Source: Crotophaga sulcirostris
Taxonomy: Eukaryota > Chordata > Aves > Cuculiformes > Crotophagidae
Reading direction: 5' to 3'
Length of the DNA stretch: 64,000 nucleotides
NCBI GenBank assembly: GCA_013397455.1
Contig: VYZB01000117.1
Location: 1,467,412 to 1,531,411, forward strand
Below, one piece after another: positions 38,164-49,281 of this stretch; within the stretch, counting starts at the first letter, position 1, and the number at the start of each line of letters is the position of its first letter. Below the pieces are notes generated by a model. That model did not search any database. It was not told where the DNA came from and saw only the letters and a program-made list of their open reading frames with translations. Both the position numbers and the translations under genes were made by a program.

Positions 38164-38470
38164 CCTGGAGGGAGAGTGGAAAGAGGATGGAGCCAGGCTC
38201 TTTTCATTGGTGCCCAGTGCCAGAGCGAGGGGCAATGGTCACAAACTGAAACACAGGAGGGTCCCTCTGAACATCAGGAAACAGTGTTTTCCTGTTGAGA
38301 GTGACTGAGCACTGGCACAGGCTACCCAGGGAGGTTGTGGATTCTCCATCCTTGGAGATATTCAGGAGGCATCTGGACTTTTGCCATCCTGGGCAACTAG
38401 TTCTTTGTGGCCCTACTTGAGCAGGGAAGTTGGACCAAATGGCATCCAGAGGTCCCTTCCAACAGCAGTG
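38164..38470 (+). mobile_element. CR1 LINE 3' end, older copy
   Basis: Shows GGAGCCAGGCTCTTTTCA, CAGTGCCAGAGCGAGGGGCA, CACTGGCACAGGCTACCCAG, GGTTGTGGATTCTCCATCCT and GGTCCCTTCCAACAGCAGTG, the standard order for a CR1 ORF2 end and 3' UTR. The terminal octamers are unrecognisable (GCTTGTGTGCTTTC). A purine-rich microsatellite follows 15 bases later. Confidence 0.9.
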
Positions 38471-38485
38471 CTTGTGTGCTTTCAT

Positions 38486-38598
38486 AAGAAAAGAAGAGAA
38501 AGGAGAAAGAGAAGAAAGGAGCAAGAGAAGAAAGGAAGGAAGGAAGGAAGGAAGGAAGGAAGGAAGGAAGGAAGGAAGGAAGGAAGGAAGGAAGGAAA
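38486..38598 (+). repeat. Purine tract with about 16 GGAA units
   Basis: A pure-purine region of GAAAGGAGAAAG-like sequence leads into a perfect AAGG/GGAA tetranucleotide array at about 38532-38598. The homopurine strand is over 100 bases long. It starts just after the CR1 3' end and may have grown from its tail. Array length is likely polymorphic. Confidence 0.95.
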
Positions 38599-39479
38599 AC
38601 TAGTTTGTAAAGATGCAATCAAGGACAAATTTTCAGTTCGTCTAAGTCAGTCAGAGGAGCTTGTCTAACGGTGCCTATTTATCTTCTCTTAAGTAAACAC
38701 ATTCTCTAACACATCATGTAGGAGTTCCCATGCAGTTTCACATTTCTCTTATTCTGATCAAGGATGTTATCTGCCTGCTTATACCACCAAGTGATGACTG
38801 TCCTCAAGGTACTAAGCAAAGAAGAGAAAAAAAATGATTCAACACATCTTCTGAAGTGAAAAAAAAATATTGAACTTAGGAGCATCGGACTCCCATCTCA
38901 TAGCAGGTAGTGCATACAAACCATTAAAAACTTGGACCAGTGCCTGGACTGGTGCTTAGACCAGCTGACCTCTGTTTCCCTTGCTCTCTGAGGAAATAAA
39001 GCTTACATCATGTAAACTAGACATTCACTGCGCACCATTTAAAAAACTTATTGTTTTATTCTGATTCATACTCAATCAATAAATTAAAAAGCAGATTAAC
39101 AATGAAAAAAATGCAGAAATGTCTATTAACTTCTTATTAACCACAATTCCTTTTTAGAATCACTACTGTATGAAGGTACATCAAATTGCAGACTAGTCAT
39201 AATGAACAAAATATTAGGAACACAAGAGAAATACAGCAGAGCACCTGATCATTAAACCATGATCATTAGGAACTATTAATGTCATAATGAACCATCCATC
39301 TTGGCATTAAAGAACAATATGTATGTTAATTCAACTATTCAAACTTATTAAGCTAAAAGACTATGCATGGTTGAGCTCTTTGTATAAGCAATAAGAAAAA
39401 ACCTCTGGATTTTTGTGGATTTTGGAATGCTAGCTATGAAATTAGGACACTTTTAATCCATTGGTCCACATTTTTTGCC
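38599..39479. other. No gene recognised, AT-rich
   Basis: No gene or named repeat seen. The right part may hold more of the old CR1 that becomes recognisable from about 39.5 kb. Confidence 0.45.
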
Positions 39480-40692
39480 CCTAAGCTTCTTAAAAAAGGT
39501 GATGTTTGGTCAGGTGGTGTTCTATTTATTTTCAAAATATTTTAGAATACTAGAAAAATTCAAAGAAACTGGAGTGAAGTGCATATGACCTAATATTTTT
39601 TAAAAAAATTGGTAATTACAAGACAAAATTTTGGTCTGATATCTATCCTTGGAAAAGAAATATAGCCCATCTAGTATGAGAATTGATTAATAAAGAATTA
39701 AAGATGGCAATATGTAAACCAGAATTCAAGTGTAAGAACAGATCTTGCTAAAATAATGTAGTGTATTTTTTCCTGAGACTGCAGGCTTAGATGAAAAGAC
39801 AATAATGTCAAAACAGCTGAAATCAGTATGGTATTTGACTTCACACAAGAAACAACTTGTACAAGAACTAGGAGGATACAAAATGAATATGTAGATGTTG
39901 AACTTTTTACAACTGCTTGACTGATAGTCTTTGATGTGTAATTGCAAACCAAATGTATATTTAGTTCAGTTTCTAAGCAGAGAGTACTGAAAAGAGAGGT
40001 CACTGAGAAGAGCTACCTAATAAAGTAGGCACACAAAATGTATGCTCTTATCAACTGTCAAGTTATACATGAAGGAATAAAGAATAATGCATTAGCCCCT
40101 TCCCTCTTGGAAATTAGTAACTTTGGAAAAGATCATTGCTTCTGAGTTTAACATAGTCAGAAGGGCCAATGTGACTTCTGGATACACAAATTTCAGGGTT
40201 TCTGAATGTATGAACAGAATTATACAGCCTCTCAATTTGATAAGGCATCAAGGCTGCAGGATTACTCCTTCTGTTTCTGGTCTCTGCAGGCCAGGGTGGG
40301 TATCAATATATTAGGAAGATCACACGGGTTACTTAAGTTGCCACCAGTTATCACATACAGAACTGAAAAGTGAATTAAACATTCCTCTGTCTGACAGGCA
40401 ATCACACAAAAAGATCTAGCCTAGCCTAGACAAGCTCAGACAAGAAACAAGTCATGAACTTTAAACAGTCAAGGTAATTAACCATCAGAACAACTTAGCA
40501 ACAGCTATGATGGATTTTCTATCCCTGGAAAATTTTAAATCAATATTGGATGTTTCTCTGAAAGCTACATCGCAACTCAAGGAGAGATAACGGGTTTGAA
40601 AAAGTAATCAATTAAAGCATTTCCTATGTCCTATGGCTTGGTCTACACATTTCACACTGGATAACTAATATAGTTCCTTCTGGCTTTAAAAG
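39480..40692 (+). mobile_element. Long, very old CR1 LINE with RT remains
   Basis: The blocks follow the order of the reverse transcriptase and C-terminal ORF2 of deep-branching amniote CR1 elements. GGTAATTACAAGACAAAATT at about 39611 fits the RT-opening NYRP motif and ATCTATCCTTGGAAAAG the following SIPGK. At about 40160, AGGGCCAATGTGACTTCTGG fits the AKRANAILG region. At 40250-40290, GGATTACTCCTTCTGTTTCT fits the LEYCVQFW block. At 40474, GTAATTAACCATCAGAACAA fits VINHWN, and 40511-40541 fits DSPSLENFKS. It ends in AGTTCCTTCTGGCTTTAAAA at 40692, the tail of the turtle/crocodile-type subfamily. Many stops and indels mark great age. The 5' limit is approximate. Confidence 0.65.
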
Positions 40693-42187
40693 CTGCTGCA
40701 GTAGGATAATAGAAATACACCTGAGAGCAATAACTGAGATTTGAGGAATAGCATGCATAATTTTTCTGCTTAACATTTGAGTGGATGACTTGGGTGTCCT
40801 TGTCGTGGTTGGAGTACCTGAAGAGGCAGTGACTTGCAAATGCTGTCATTTTTACTGTTTCCAGTATATGTATATATATAGATGTATCGCAGTTTAGACT
40901 CATTTTACAGTAGCAATCTGATGCCTTGGAACGACTGGAAAGTAGAATCTTTAGTTTCATAGAGAATCTTGAGTATAATGTGAGGTCATGGTCCTTCAAC
41001 TTCTCATTGAAAGTTCTCAAAATGAGCTAGAGAAAGCTTAACCATCTGTTCAAGCTTTCTCTGTCATAGATAAATCACATTTCCTAAAGGCAGCTCCACT
41101 TTTCCAAAACAACGCCCTTCTCTCTGATCATTACACCTCTGAGCCAACTAAACTTTTTGAAATCTCTTTTCCCAAGTATGCACTCCTGTTTTCCACAAAC
41201 ATCCTCTGAGACCTTCAACAAAAGGTCATTATATATCTTCTGCTACAAATACCCAGCTGTTTATCTAAACTTATTTCACACACCTTTTAGCTGTTTATCT
41301 TCTCTGTTGAAGCAGTAAGGTCTTGGCTGTAAGGCCCAACTAATTTTTACTCTCAGAGACCTTTTATTATGTTATTATGATCACATGTAGCAGCAAGAAA
41401 TCAGGGATGGAAATTATCCATAAAACATTAGTTAATGGTTTTCTAAGTGTGTTTAAAACTCAATCTGTTTCCACAAATTTAAGGTTCCTCCGCACTTAAC
41501 GTCTTTATCAAAGTATCCTTTCCACAAATAGTTTCATCATTTCATTACGGTCAGCTTTAGTCGCAGTTTACCCTACATCTTCTTTCCAGTGCTTACTATA
41601 TTCTAAAAAGCCAAGAATATGACAAACAGTAATTCTTAAACACCAGCCTAGGTGTAAATAAAATCTTTATAAAGCTTAATAAAACCACCAGGGTAATAAA
41701 GCAAGACCTTTCCATTCATGGAAAAAATAATTCCTTTTCAAAGATTTCTGATAGTTAGGGTTATTGAGGCTGCAATGACTTTGTCTTAATTATTGATTTT
41801 CAAGCCTACATGATTATTGCTTTTTAAACATTGCAGAGTCATATTGTGCTTTGCTGCAGACTCTAAATCAACAAGCAGTAGAAAGGCCACTTGAGTCCCA
41901 AAGTCAAGAAATACCATGTGAGGGGTTTTCTTTCATCTTCAGTTGACAAATGAAACTTCCCACCTAGCTCCCTTCCTCCCTCCAGCTTCTTATTTAGTGA
42001 TTAGCAGCAGTCTTTGTAGAGAATTATTTCTTCCTTTGTATTAATCAGTAGGAGCTGAGTGACTCACTCCACCACAGAACATGAAAGTCCTGCTGGATCA
42101 TCTGCCCTTCCCTCTGTTGGAGCAGGAGATACAAGCTGTTGCTCAATACACTTGTTATGACCTGAAGGTAGGTTTCTTCTGAATGTT
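40693..42187. other. No gene recognised
   Basis: About 1.5 kb with only a short TA tract at 40865-40880. No open frame or named repeat. Confidence 0.5.
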
Positions 42188-42861
42188 TGTGAGGCAGCCC
42201 AGGGTGATGACAACCACACCAGGGGTTTACTCAAAATCCCAATATTTACTCTGAACACAGTCGAAGTTACAACCCTTTATTTTGAGCTCAGTCAAAGTAA
42301 CAGTTTACAACAAGAACTTGTATACAACCAAATTCACCAAGTGCCAAGGAAAAAGTAAGGTAGATTTAAGGAGAGAATAGGGTAGAGAGAAAGAAAGAAG
42401 CAGCAGAAAAAGAGGAATATAACATAAAAATAGTCATACCTCAATGAAGTCCAATGCAGGCTTCCTCAGGAAACGTGGTCCATGAGGCAGAGGATGCATA
42501 CCTGTTCTTCTTGGCATGGATTATTTATAAAGGAGTGGTCTCGCTGTGCCTGCATCATTCCTCTGTGTGAAAAGTTCTCAAATTGTGGCATGTGCAGAGG
42601 TTCTTTCACGGAAGTTCCAGAATTGGGGTTGGGGACTCCAGGGGCTCTGTTCAACAGAGCCTTACCAGAATAACCTCTACGTGAAACTTTTGGGCACACA
42701 TGTGCAGTCATGGGCACTTTTGCCTCTTTAGAGTGCACAAATTTCTCAGTCACAGCAGCCCAGGACAGCAATTTGTACACTAGGAGCCCCCAGAGGTGGG
42801 AGGGGGGGACATCACCTGCTCCCACATCTCCCCCTCTCTCCTCTGCTGCTGCCAAATTACA
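42188..42861 (-). mobile_element. Probable ERV LTR, second family, solo-like
   Basis: On the minus strand the candidate starts TGTAATTTGGCAGCAGCAG and ends GGGCTGCCTCACA, about 674 bases. It contains a TATAAA box (plus-strand TTTATA at 42524-42529), an AATAAA signal (plus-strand TTTATT at 42276-42281) about 245 bases further on, and a pyrimidine-rich stretch before that signal. The 3' part (GGGTTGTAACTTCGACTG, GTAAATATTGGGATTTTG, CTGGTGTGGTTGTCATCACC) resembles avian ERV U5 regions. No primer binding site or coding sequence flanks it and no target-site duplication was found, so limits are provisional. Confidence 0.5.
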
Positions 42862-43357
42862 CAAAGCCCCAAGCACACATAGCCTTGCACCAACACGGAT
42901 GTCTAAGTCATACAGATAAATACAAATAAAGATGTGGATCTGTACAACAGTCAATGCTCAAATATCTCTACCTACCTTTTTTCCAAACTAATAGAGAAGT
43001 TATCAGGGAAGTTTCTCCTTAACTAGTGATTTAGGAGTTTTTTATTTTCACTTCTGAAGAGTGTAAGAAAAAGAAAGAAAAAGTGTAAAGAAAGAATCTG
43101 CCTAGTAAACATTTCAGGAAATCGTAATTTCAAGTCGATGAAAAACAATCTTCTATACTGCCAGATTAGTCTAAAGACAATTTTGGTCTGTCTTCTTTGC
43201 ATAATGAGAGTCAGTCTCAGAAACTGAAAAACATTATTATGTCCATTAGCACCTGCTTCACAAAAAACCAATGACCCCAGTCTTGCATGTAGTGTAATAT
43301 AAGATAGAGTGCATGCTATGATGCCCATTGAGAAGAGGGAGCTACACCAACTTCCTA

Positions 43358-43371
43358 AACACACACACACA
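43358..43371. repeat. Short (AC)n microsatellite
   Basis: About seven AC units, too short to matter except as a possible marker. Confidence 0.8.
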
Positions 43372-43849
43372 AAACCCACCATGGGGAGTGAAAGCTGCAA
43401 ACTGACATGAGTCGCCTGCTATTGTACAGAAAGCAAGAGTTTGCTGTCACCAAGACAAGACTGCATGAAATTCCAGTTGTGTTGTACTTTGCACATCAAC
43501 TCTCCCTCTTGCCCTTCAGACTTGAGAAGAAAGGAGACTTTTCTTCACTCTCCTTCAAGAGCTACTCTCTTGCTTAAAACAGGTCCTGCAGCCTCCCCTG
43601 AACGAAGCTGCACTTGGACAGCAGGCAAAGGGAGATTGATTTTACAAGAATGTCTGTGAAAGGCAGACCCTGTCACAAGGGGCATAGAAATACTGCAATA
43701 ATTATCATGGTCTTTTCAGTGGTCATTACACAGCTCCAGAGAAGAGCAGAAACTGTGTGGGATATCTAATGTGGTAGAAAAAAATAAGCAATTACTGATA
43801 TCTTAATATCTGTGCAGTATTTAGCAGAAGTCTTACCACGCTTCACCCT

Positions 43850-44110
43850 CTCAGTCGGGAGAAATTACAATGCCGTATGAATAATAGATGAAGTGCTATT
43901 TTGATGATGTAAATTAGTATTAATGCAGAAGATTATTTTAATAGTGTGCATAAATGGAATTTTCAGTGCTCAAAGGAACTCTAATTAAATCTGATTCTTT
44001 CAACCGTTCGCCGCTATGCCACTCAGCATATTGGCAGAGGGGGAAGCTGTTTGTTTTCTCTAACACTTATTTCTGTCTCCTCTTTAAATAATTTATTGTT
44101 ATATTTAGTC
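43850..44110. other. Candidate conserved non-coding stretch
   Basis: TAAT-type sites (GTAAATTAGTATTAATGCAG, CTCTAATTAAATCTGATT) alternate with CpG-bearing motifs (CAACCGTTCGCCGCTATGCC, TGCCGTATGAATAATAG). There is no repeat signature and no frame. The pattern is like vertebrate neural or limb enhancers, but this is inference from composition only. Confidence 0.2.
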
Positions 44111-44767
44111 ACTACAATCAAAAAAGTAAAACAAAAACCTAATGATGAGGTCAAACAAGAAGCCTTTTAATAATGCAGTGCATGCTGCATCAGAAGGAAA
44201 ATATGCCAGCACCTAGGGAAAGTCATACTGGGGACACGCATGCTTTGATGCTAGGAAGCTGGAGTAAACCACTTTCCATGTCTCTTGGTTGTTTTCCTGT
44301 AACAGAAATTCAGAATTTCATCAGCACAGAATAGTCAAGAACACTATTCCTGCAGAAAGCACAAGAGGTTTTGCTGCCTTGACCTTAGTTTTGCCTGTTG
44401 CATACAACAGGGTCACACTTGTACAGTGATAAGCATTCACTATTGCCATATACTTGGAGCACTGCATTAGACCTGACTCAGGAAAAAGAGGCAGTCAGAC
44501 AACACTTTTCAAGGCTGTTTGTTCCATAGCAATTTCCCATTCTGCATGCATCTACCTGAATCCCTATTTGTGTAAGACTGACCAGCTTATTTGGACTAGC
44601 ATTTTGCAAGCTCAAGTGCTCCTAAACTCTACTTTGTAATTCACATGCAGGAAAATAATTATATCAATGGGATCACCCAGGAATGCATAAGACTGTGAAG
44701 ACCGTGGCCAGTTGTTTTTTTTTGCATTGCAGAAAGTGCAAAGCCAGGAAGATGCTATATAATATAA

Positions 44768-45287
44768 GTACCTTGAGTACTGTGTGCAGTTCTGGGCCCC
44801 TCAGTTAGAGAAAGATGTCAAGACACTGGAATGTGTCCAGAGGAGAGCAACGAAGATGGTGAAGGGTTTGGAGCACAAACCCTATGAGGAGCGACTGAGG
44901 GAGCTGTGGTTGTTTAGCCTGGAGAAGAGGAGGCTCAGGGGACACCTTATTGCTCTCTACAACTGCCTAAAAGGAGGTTGTAGTCAGGCAGGGGTTGGTC
45001 TCTTCTCTCAGGTTACCAGTGACAGAACTAGAGGACATGGACTCGAGCTTCGTCAGGGAAAGTTTAGGCTTGATATTAGGAAGGAGTTCTTCACCGAAAG
45101 AGTAATTAACCATTGGCATGCGCTGCCCAGGGAGGTGGTGGAGTCACCGACCCTGAAGGTGTTTAAGAGGAGATTGAATGAGGCACTCAGTGCCATGGCT
45201 GAGATCATGAGTTAGTGTTGGGTTATAGGTTGGACTCAATGATCTCAGAGGTCCTTTCCAACCTTGTAATACTGTGATACTGTGATA
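44768..45287 (+). mobile_element. CR1 LINE 3' end with intact ORF2 C-terminus
   Basis: The 143-codon frame at 44784-45215 is open: [92 protein letters not shown] and [19 protein letters not shown]. The 3' UTR ends in ATACTGTG octamers at 45267-45287. This is the longest uninterrupted CR1 frame in the window and one of the youngest copies. Its 3' part, from 45046, is repeated at 47083 in the probable false duplication. Confidence 0.95.
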
Positions 45288-46307
45288 ATTCGATAGTTCT
45301 TCTCAAGCTGTACTTCTCCTCCTTCATAAGGTACGTGGGATCAGGACAAATTTTTTTAAAAAGCAATTATTTTTCCTTTTTTTTCTTCTTTTTTCCCCAC
45401 CCCTAGAATAAATGAGTTTGGGTCAACACTTCACTAGCTTCCAGGACAAGCTCAGGCAGCCATACCTGCCTTGCCATCTCTGAACAGGCAGAGCAGCTGA
45501 ATCAGCCCTGCTGTGAAAACACTCCATCAGTTATTGGTAATGACAACAGCAATACTGTTGTGTGTAGGTTATTTTCACTGCAATTCTTCTGGGGCAGTGG
45601 CAATATTTTAGTATGTTCTTTATGAAATGACAAAAACATTCTGAGCTGTTGTACAGTACTAGATTACATGGAAACTCACCTTCCAAGAATGGTTGCTTGT
45701 TCTTCTTTGAAGAGAGAGTATTCAGAGAGAAGAGTAATCTCCCAGGTTATGTTCCCATTGCTCAGGCTTTCCAGACACTGCATGATAGTAAAATATCCAT
45801 CATTATATGTTCAACTTCTACAATGTGTATTTCTGCTATACCATGAAGAAAATACACTTGGCCAATCCTGATCAAAAGCAGCCAGCTGACTCCGCTCTCC
45901 TAAAAAAAAATGAAATTTTAGTCAAGGCTCCTACTGTCCCTGTTTGAGAAACATCACAAGACATATTTTACCAGAGCTAGAATCAATACTTCAGTTCTCT
46001 GGTGAGATCCTGATATCTTGTGGTCAAGAGTTGCTCCACCAAAATCAATGACAGGAATAATGGAGAACACAATGAGGATCTAGAAGGAGAAATCCAGGAT
46101 GCAGAAAAAAAGGTGCAAAAATCCAGGATGGTAATGAAAATAAGAGTTCTCTCTATATGCAAGAATAGTAGAGGTCCTTGAAACACATCAATCTCTTCAG
46201 CTCTACAGGCTCAGGTTGTAGATTGCAGTGGCTGGAGGCTACTCTGCCTTATAGAGGGGCCAGTCTCTTTCCTCTACACAACCTACTGGAAGCTGGTTTA
46301 CCACTGT

Positions 46308-46535
46308 CATAGAATCACAGAACGGTTTAGGACGGAAGGAACCTTAAAGATCATCCAGTTCCAACTCTCCTGCCATGGGCGCATACCCCTTCCACTGGAT
46401 CAGGTTGCTCAAAGCCTCATCCAACCTGGGCTTGAACACCTGCAGGACCCCTTTAAGTGCTAAAAGGCTGCTATAAGGTCTCTCTGGAGCCTTCTCTTCT
46501 TGAAGCTAAACAAGCCAAACTCTCTCAGCCTGTGA
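46308..46535 (-). mobile_element. CR1 LINE 3' end with internal deletion
   Basis: The plus strand reads TCATAGAATCACAGAACGGT, GGAAGGAACCTTAAAGATCA, CATCCAACCTGGGCTTGAAC and then ACCCCTTTAAGTGCTAAAAG, AAGGTCTCTCTGGAGCCTTC, CAAACTCTCTCAGCCTGTGA. About 150-200 bases normally found between the ACCTGCAGG block and the CTTTAAG block are missing, so the copy is internally deleted. Terminal octamers are of the ATTCTATG type. Confidence 0.9.
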
Positions 46536-46599
46536 TTGCATCTACACCTGCACAGAGGTAGGGGACAGTATTACTGTACAGCCTGTCATGTGCTAGTCA

Positions 46600-46880
46600 C
46601 TTGAGCAATATTTATGGCTGTGTATTGTGCTATGAAGCATAATAAACAATGCCAAAATATCAATGGTATTTTCATCTGAAGAATCATAATTTGTGTGGTT
46701 TATGATGGGGCTGTTTCATAATTTATTGTGAAGTTACCAAGTTTTGTATAATGCATTCTCCAATAGTTTTTAATGTATGGTCACAATAGATTATTGCAGC
46801 ACTGAGATTAAGCTCAGGTATTTATTATTGAAGCATTTTTAATCTGGTACAGCTCATAAAGGAGAAATCAAGAGTGGCTA
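46600..46880. other. Candidate conserved non-coding stretch
   Basis: AT-rich, repeat-free sequence with several TAAT and CAATA cores (CATAATAAACAATGCC, CATAATTTATTGTGAAGTTA, AGATTATTGCAGCACTGAGA, TTTTTAATCTGGTACAGC). It recurs at 48637-48917 in the second copy of the direct repeat. Enhancer-like composition only. Confidence 0.15.
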
Positions 46881-47081
46881 ATCCATTTTGTTAGAATTTT
46901 GAGTTAATGGAATACTTACAGGAGAGCAATAGATGCCATTCAACTGGAGGGATCATTGACAAAACATTGTGGAGCCTTTGCATTCAGGAGACAGAATGAC
47001 TCTTACTTAAAAAAGCTGCTTTTCTTTTTTTCTGGTGATCTTGATACAGAAATACATGTCTGTTTATAGAAAAACTGAGAT

Positions 47082-47082
47082 N
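47082..47082. other. Single-N gap between identical 2-kb blocks
   Basis: One N separates the end of copy 1 from the start of copy 2. In copy 2 the same ACTGAGAT is followed by a run of Ts and then unique sequence. This is what an overlap-failed contig join looks like: one contig stopped at the T run and the next started 2 kb earlier. Confidence 0.95.
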
Positions 47083-47324
47083 AGCTTCGTCAGGGAAAGT
47101 TTAGGCTTGATATTAGGAAGGAGTTCTTCACCGAAAGAGTAATTAACCATTGGCATGCGCTGCCCAGGGAGGTGGTGGAGTCACCGACCCTGAAGGTGTT
47201 TAAGAGGAGATTGAATGAGGCACTCAGTGCCATGGCTGAGATGATGAGTTAGTGTTGGGTTATAGGTTGGACTCAATGATCTCAGAGGTCCTTTCCAACC
47301 TTGTAATACTGTGATACTGTGATA
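47083..47324 (+). mobile_element. CR1 3' end, repeat of 45046-45287
   Basis: The 3' part of the 44.8-kb CR1 copy repeated after the single N. It starts in mid-element at AGCTTCGTC with no insertion junction of its own, which argues against a second insertion. Confidence 0.95.
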
Positions 47325-48344
47325 ATTCGATAGTTCTTCTCAAGCTGTACTTCTCCTCCTTCATAAGGTACGTGGGATCAGGACAAATTTTTTTAAAAAG
47401 CAATTATTTTTCCTTTTTTTTCTTCTTTTTTCCCCACCCCTAGAATAAATGAGTTTGGGTCAACACTTCACTAGCTTCCAGGACAAGCTCAGGCAGCCAT
47501 ACCTGCCTTGCCATCTCTGAACAGGCAGAGCAGCTGAATCAGCCCTGCTGTGAAAACACTCCATCAGTTATTGGTAATGACAACAGCAATACTGTTGTGT
47601 GTAGGTTATTTTCACTGCAATTCTTCTGGGGCAGTGGCAATATTTTAGTATGTTCTTTATGAAATGACAAAAACATTCTGAGCTGTTGTACAGTACTAGA
47701 TTACATGGAAACTCACCTTCCAAGAATGGTTGCTTGTTCTTCTTTGAAGAGAGAGTATTCAGAGAGAAGAGTAATCTCCCAGGTTATGTTCCCATTGCTC
47801 AGGCTTTCCAGACACTGCATGATAGTAAAATATCCATCATTATATGTTCAACTTCTACAATGTGTATTTCTGCTATACCATGAAGAAAATACACTTGGCC
47901 AATCCTGATCAAAAGCAGCCAGCTGACTCCGCTCTCCTAAAAAAAAATGAAATTTTAGTCAAGGCTCCTACTGTCCCTGTTTGAGAAACATCACAAGACA
48001 TATTTTACCAGAGCTAGAATCAATACTTCAGTTCTCTGGTGAGATCCTGATATCTTGTGGTCAAGAGTTGCTCCACCAAAATCAATGACAGGAATAATGG
48101 AGAACACAATGAGGATCTAGAAGGAGAAATCCAGGATGCAGAAAAAAAGGTGCAAAAATCCAGGATGGTAATGAAAATAAGAGTTCTCTCTATATGCAAG
48201 AATAGTAGAGGTCCTTGAAACACATCAATCTCTTCAGCTCTACAGGCTCAGGTTGTAGATTGCAGTGGCTGGAGGCTACTCTGCCTTATAGAGGGGCCAG
48301 TCTCTTTCCTCTACACAACCTACTGGAAGCTGGTTTACCACTGT

Positions 48345-48572
48345 CATAGAATCACAGAACGGTTTAGGACGGAAGGAACCTTAAAGATCATCCAGTTCCA
48401 ACTCTCCTGCCATGGGCGCATACCCCTTCCACTGGATCAGGTTGCTCAAAGCCTCATCCAACCTGGGCTTGAACACCTGCAGGACCCCTTTAAGTGCTAA
48501 AAGGCTGCTATAAGGTCTCTCTGGAGCCTTCTCTTCTTGAAGCTAAACAAGCCAAACTCTCTCAGCCTGTGA
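48345..48572 (-). mobile_element. CR1 3' end, repeat of 46308-46535
   Basis: Second copy of the internally deleted minus-strand CR1, carrying the same deletion at the same place. Sharing of this private deletion shows the two copies are one locus read twice or a very recent duplication. Confidence 0.9.
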
Positions 48573-49209
48573 TTGCATCTACACCTGCACAGAGGTAGGG
48601 GACAGTATTACTGTACAGCCTGTCATGTGCTAGTCACTTGAGCAATATTTATGGCTGTGTATTGTGCTATGAAGCATAATAAACAATGCCAAAATATCAA
48701 TGGTATTTTCATCTGAAGAATCATAATTTGTGTGGTTTATGATGGGGCTGTTTCATAATTTATTGTGAAGTTACCAAGTTTTGTATAATGCATTCTCCAA
48801 TAGTTTTTAATGTATGGTCACAATAGATTATTGCAGCACTGAGATTAAGCTCAGGTATTTATTATTGAAGCATTTTTAATCTGGTACAGCTCATAAAGGA
48901 GAAATCAAGAGTGGCTAATCCATTTTGTTAGAATTTTGAGTTAATGGAATACTTACAGGAGAGCAATAGATGCCATTCAACTGGAGGGATCATTGACAAA
49001 ACATTGTGGAGCCTTTGCATTCAGGAGACAGAATGACTCTTACTTAAAAAAGCTGCTTTTCTTTTTTTCTGGTGATCTTGATACAGAAATACATGTCTGT
49101 TTATAGAAAAACTGAGATTTTTTTTTCAGTCTCTCCCCTGGACGAAGAAGATTAGGAGGAGTTGGTGTGAATCTTATACAGAATTGGTATGAATTTTTGG
49201 GTTGTCCTG

Positions 49210-49281
49210 TGGAGGGACAGAAGCTGGACTCAATGATCCTTGTTGGTCCCTTCCAACTCAGGACATCCTATGATTCTATGC
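49210..49281 (+). mobile_element. CR1 LINE 3' tail, ATTCTATG type
   Basis: GGAGGGACAGAAGCTGGACT, CAATGATCCTTGTTGGTCCC and TTCCAACTCAGGACATCC lead to ATGATTCTATG, a canonical CR1 terminus. About 70 bases remain. Confidence 0.88.

Larger units (their letters stand above)
42862..44767. other. No gene recognised
   Basis: Contains a short (AC)n at 43358-43371 and a TAAT-rich stretch at 43850-44110 listed separately. A 125-codon minus-strand frame at 43023-43400 is hydrophobic but has no recognisable domain. Confidence 0.5.
45046..47081 (+). repeat. Direct repeat copy 1 (2,036 bases)
   Basis: This unit begins in the middle of a CR1 element (AGCTTCGTCAGGGAAAG) and ends at ACTGAGAT just before a single N. 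It is repeated from 47083 with constant offset 2,037. Besides the CR1 3' end and a second CR1 at 46308-46535 it holds about 1 kb of unremarkable DNA (45288-46307) and an AT-rich block (46536-47081). The one difference I found is C at 45206 against G at 47243. Confidence 0.97.
47083..49118 (+). repeat. Direct repeat copy 2 (2,036 bases)
   Basis: Repeats 45046-47081 at constant offset 2,037, including the open frames at 45649, 45668 and 45983, which reappear at 47686, 47705 and 48020 with identical translations. It ends at ACTGAGAT (49111-49118), where sequence continues into a T run. Reading straight from 45045 into this copy restores the CR1 element without interruption. Confidence 0.97.

Noticed and set aside
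42466..42954. 162-codon minus-strand open frame
   Set aside because: It lies across the probable LTR, has low-complexity and no recognisable domain, and its length is expected in the GC-richer LTR U3 region.
43023..43400. 125-codon hydrophobic minus-strand frame
   Set aside because: Hydrophobicity follows from AT-rich, T-biased codons; there is no consistent membrane topology or homology.
45649..48223. Identical open frames repeated 2,037 bases apart, as if a tandem gene family
   Set aside because: They are carried by the probable false duplication around the single N and have no coding features.
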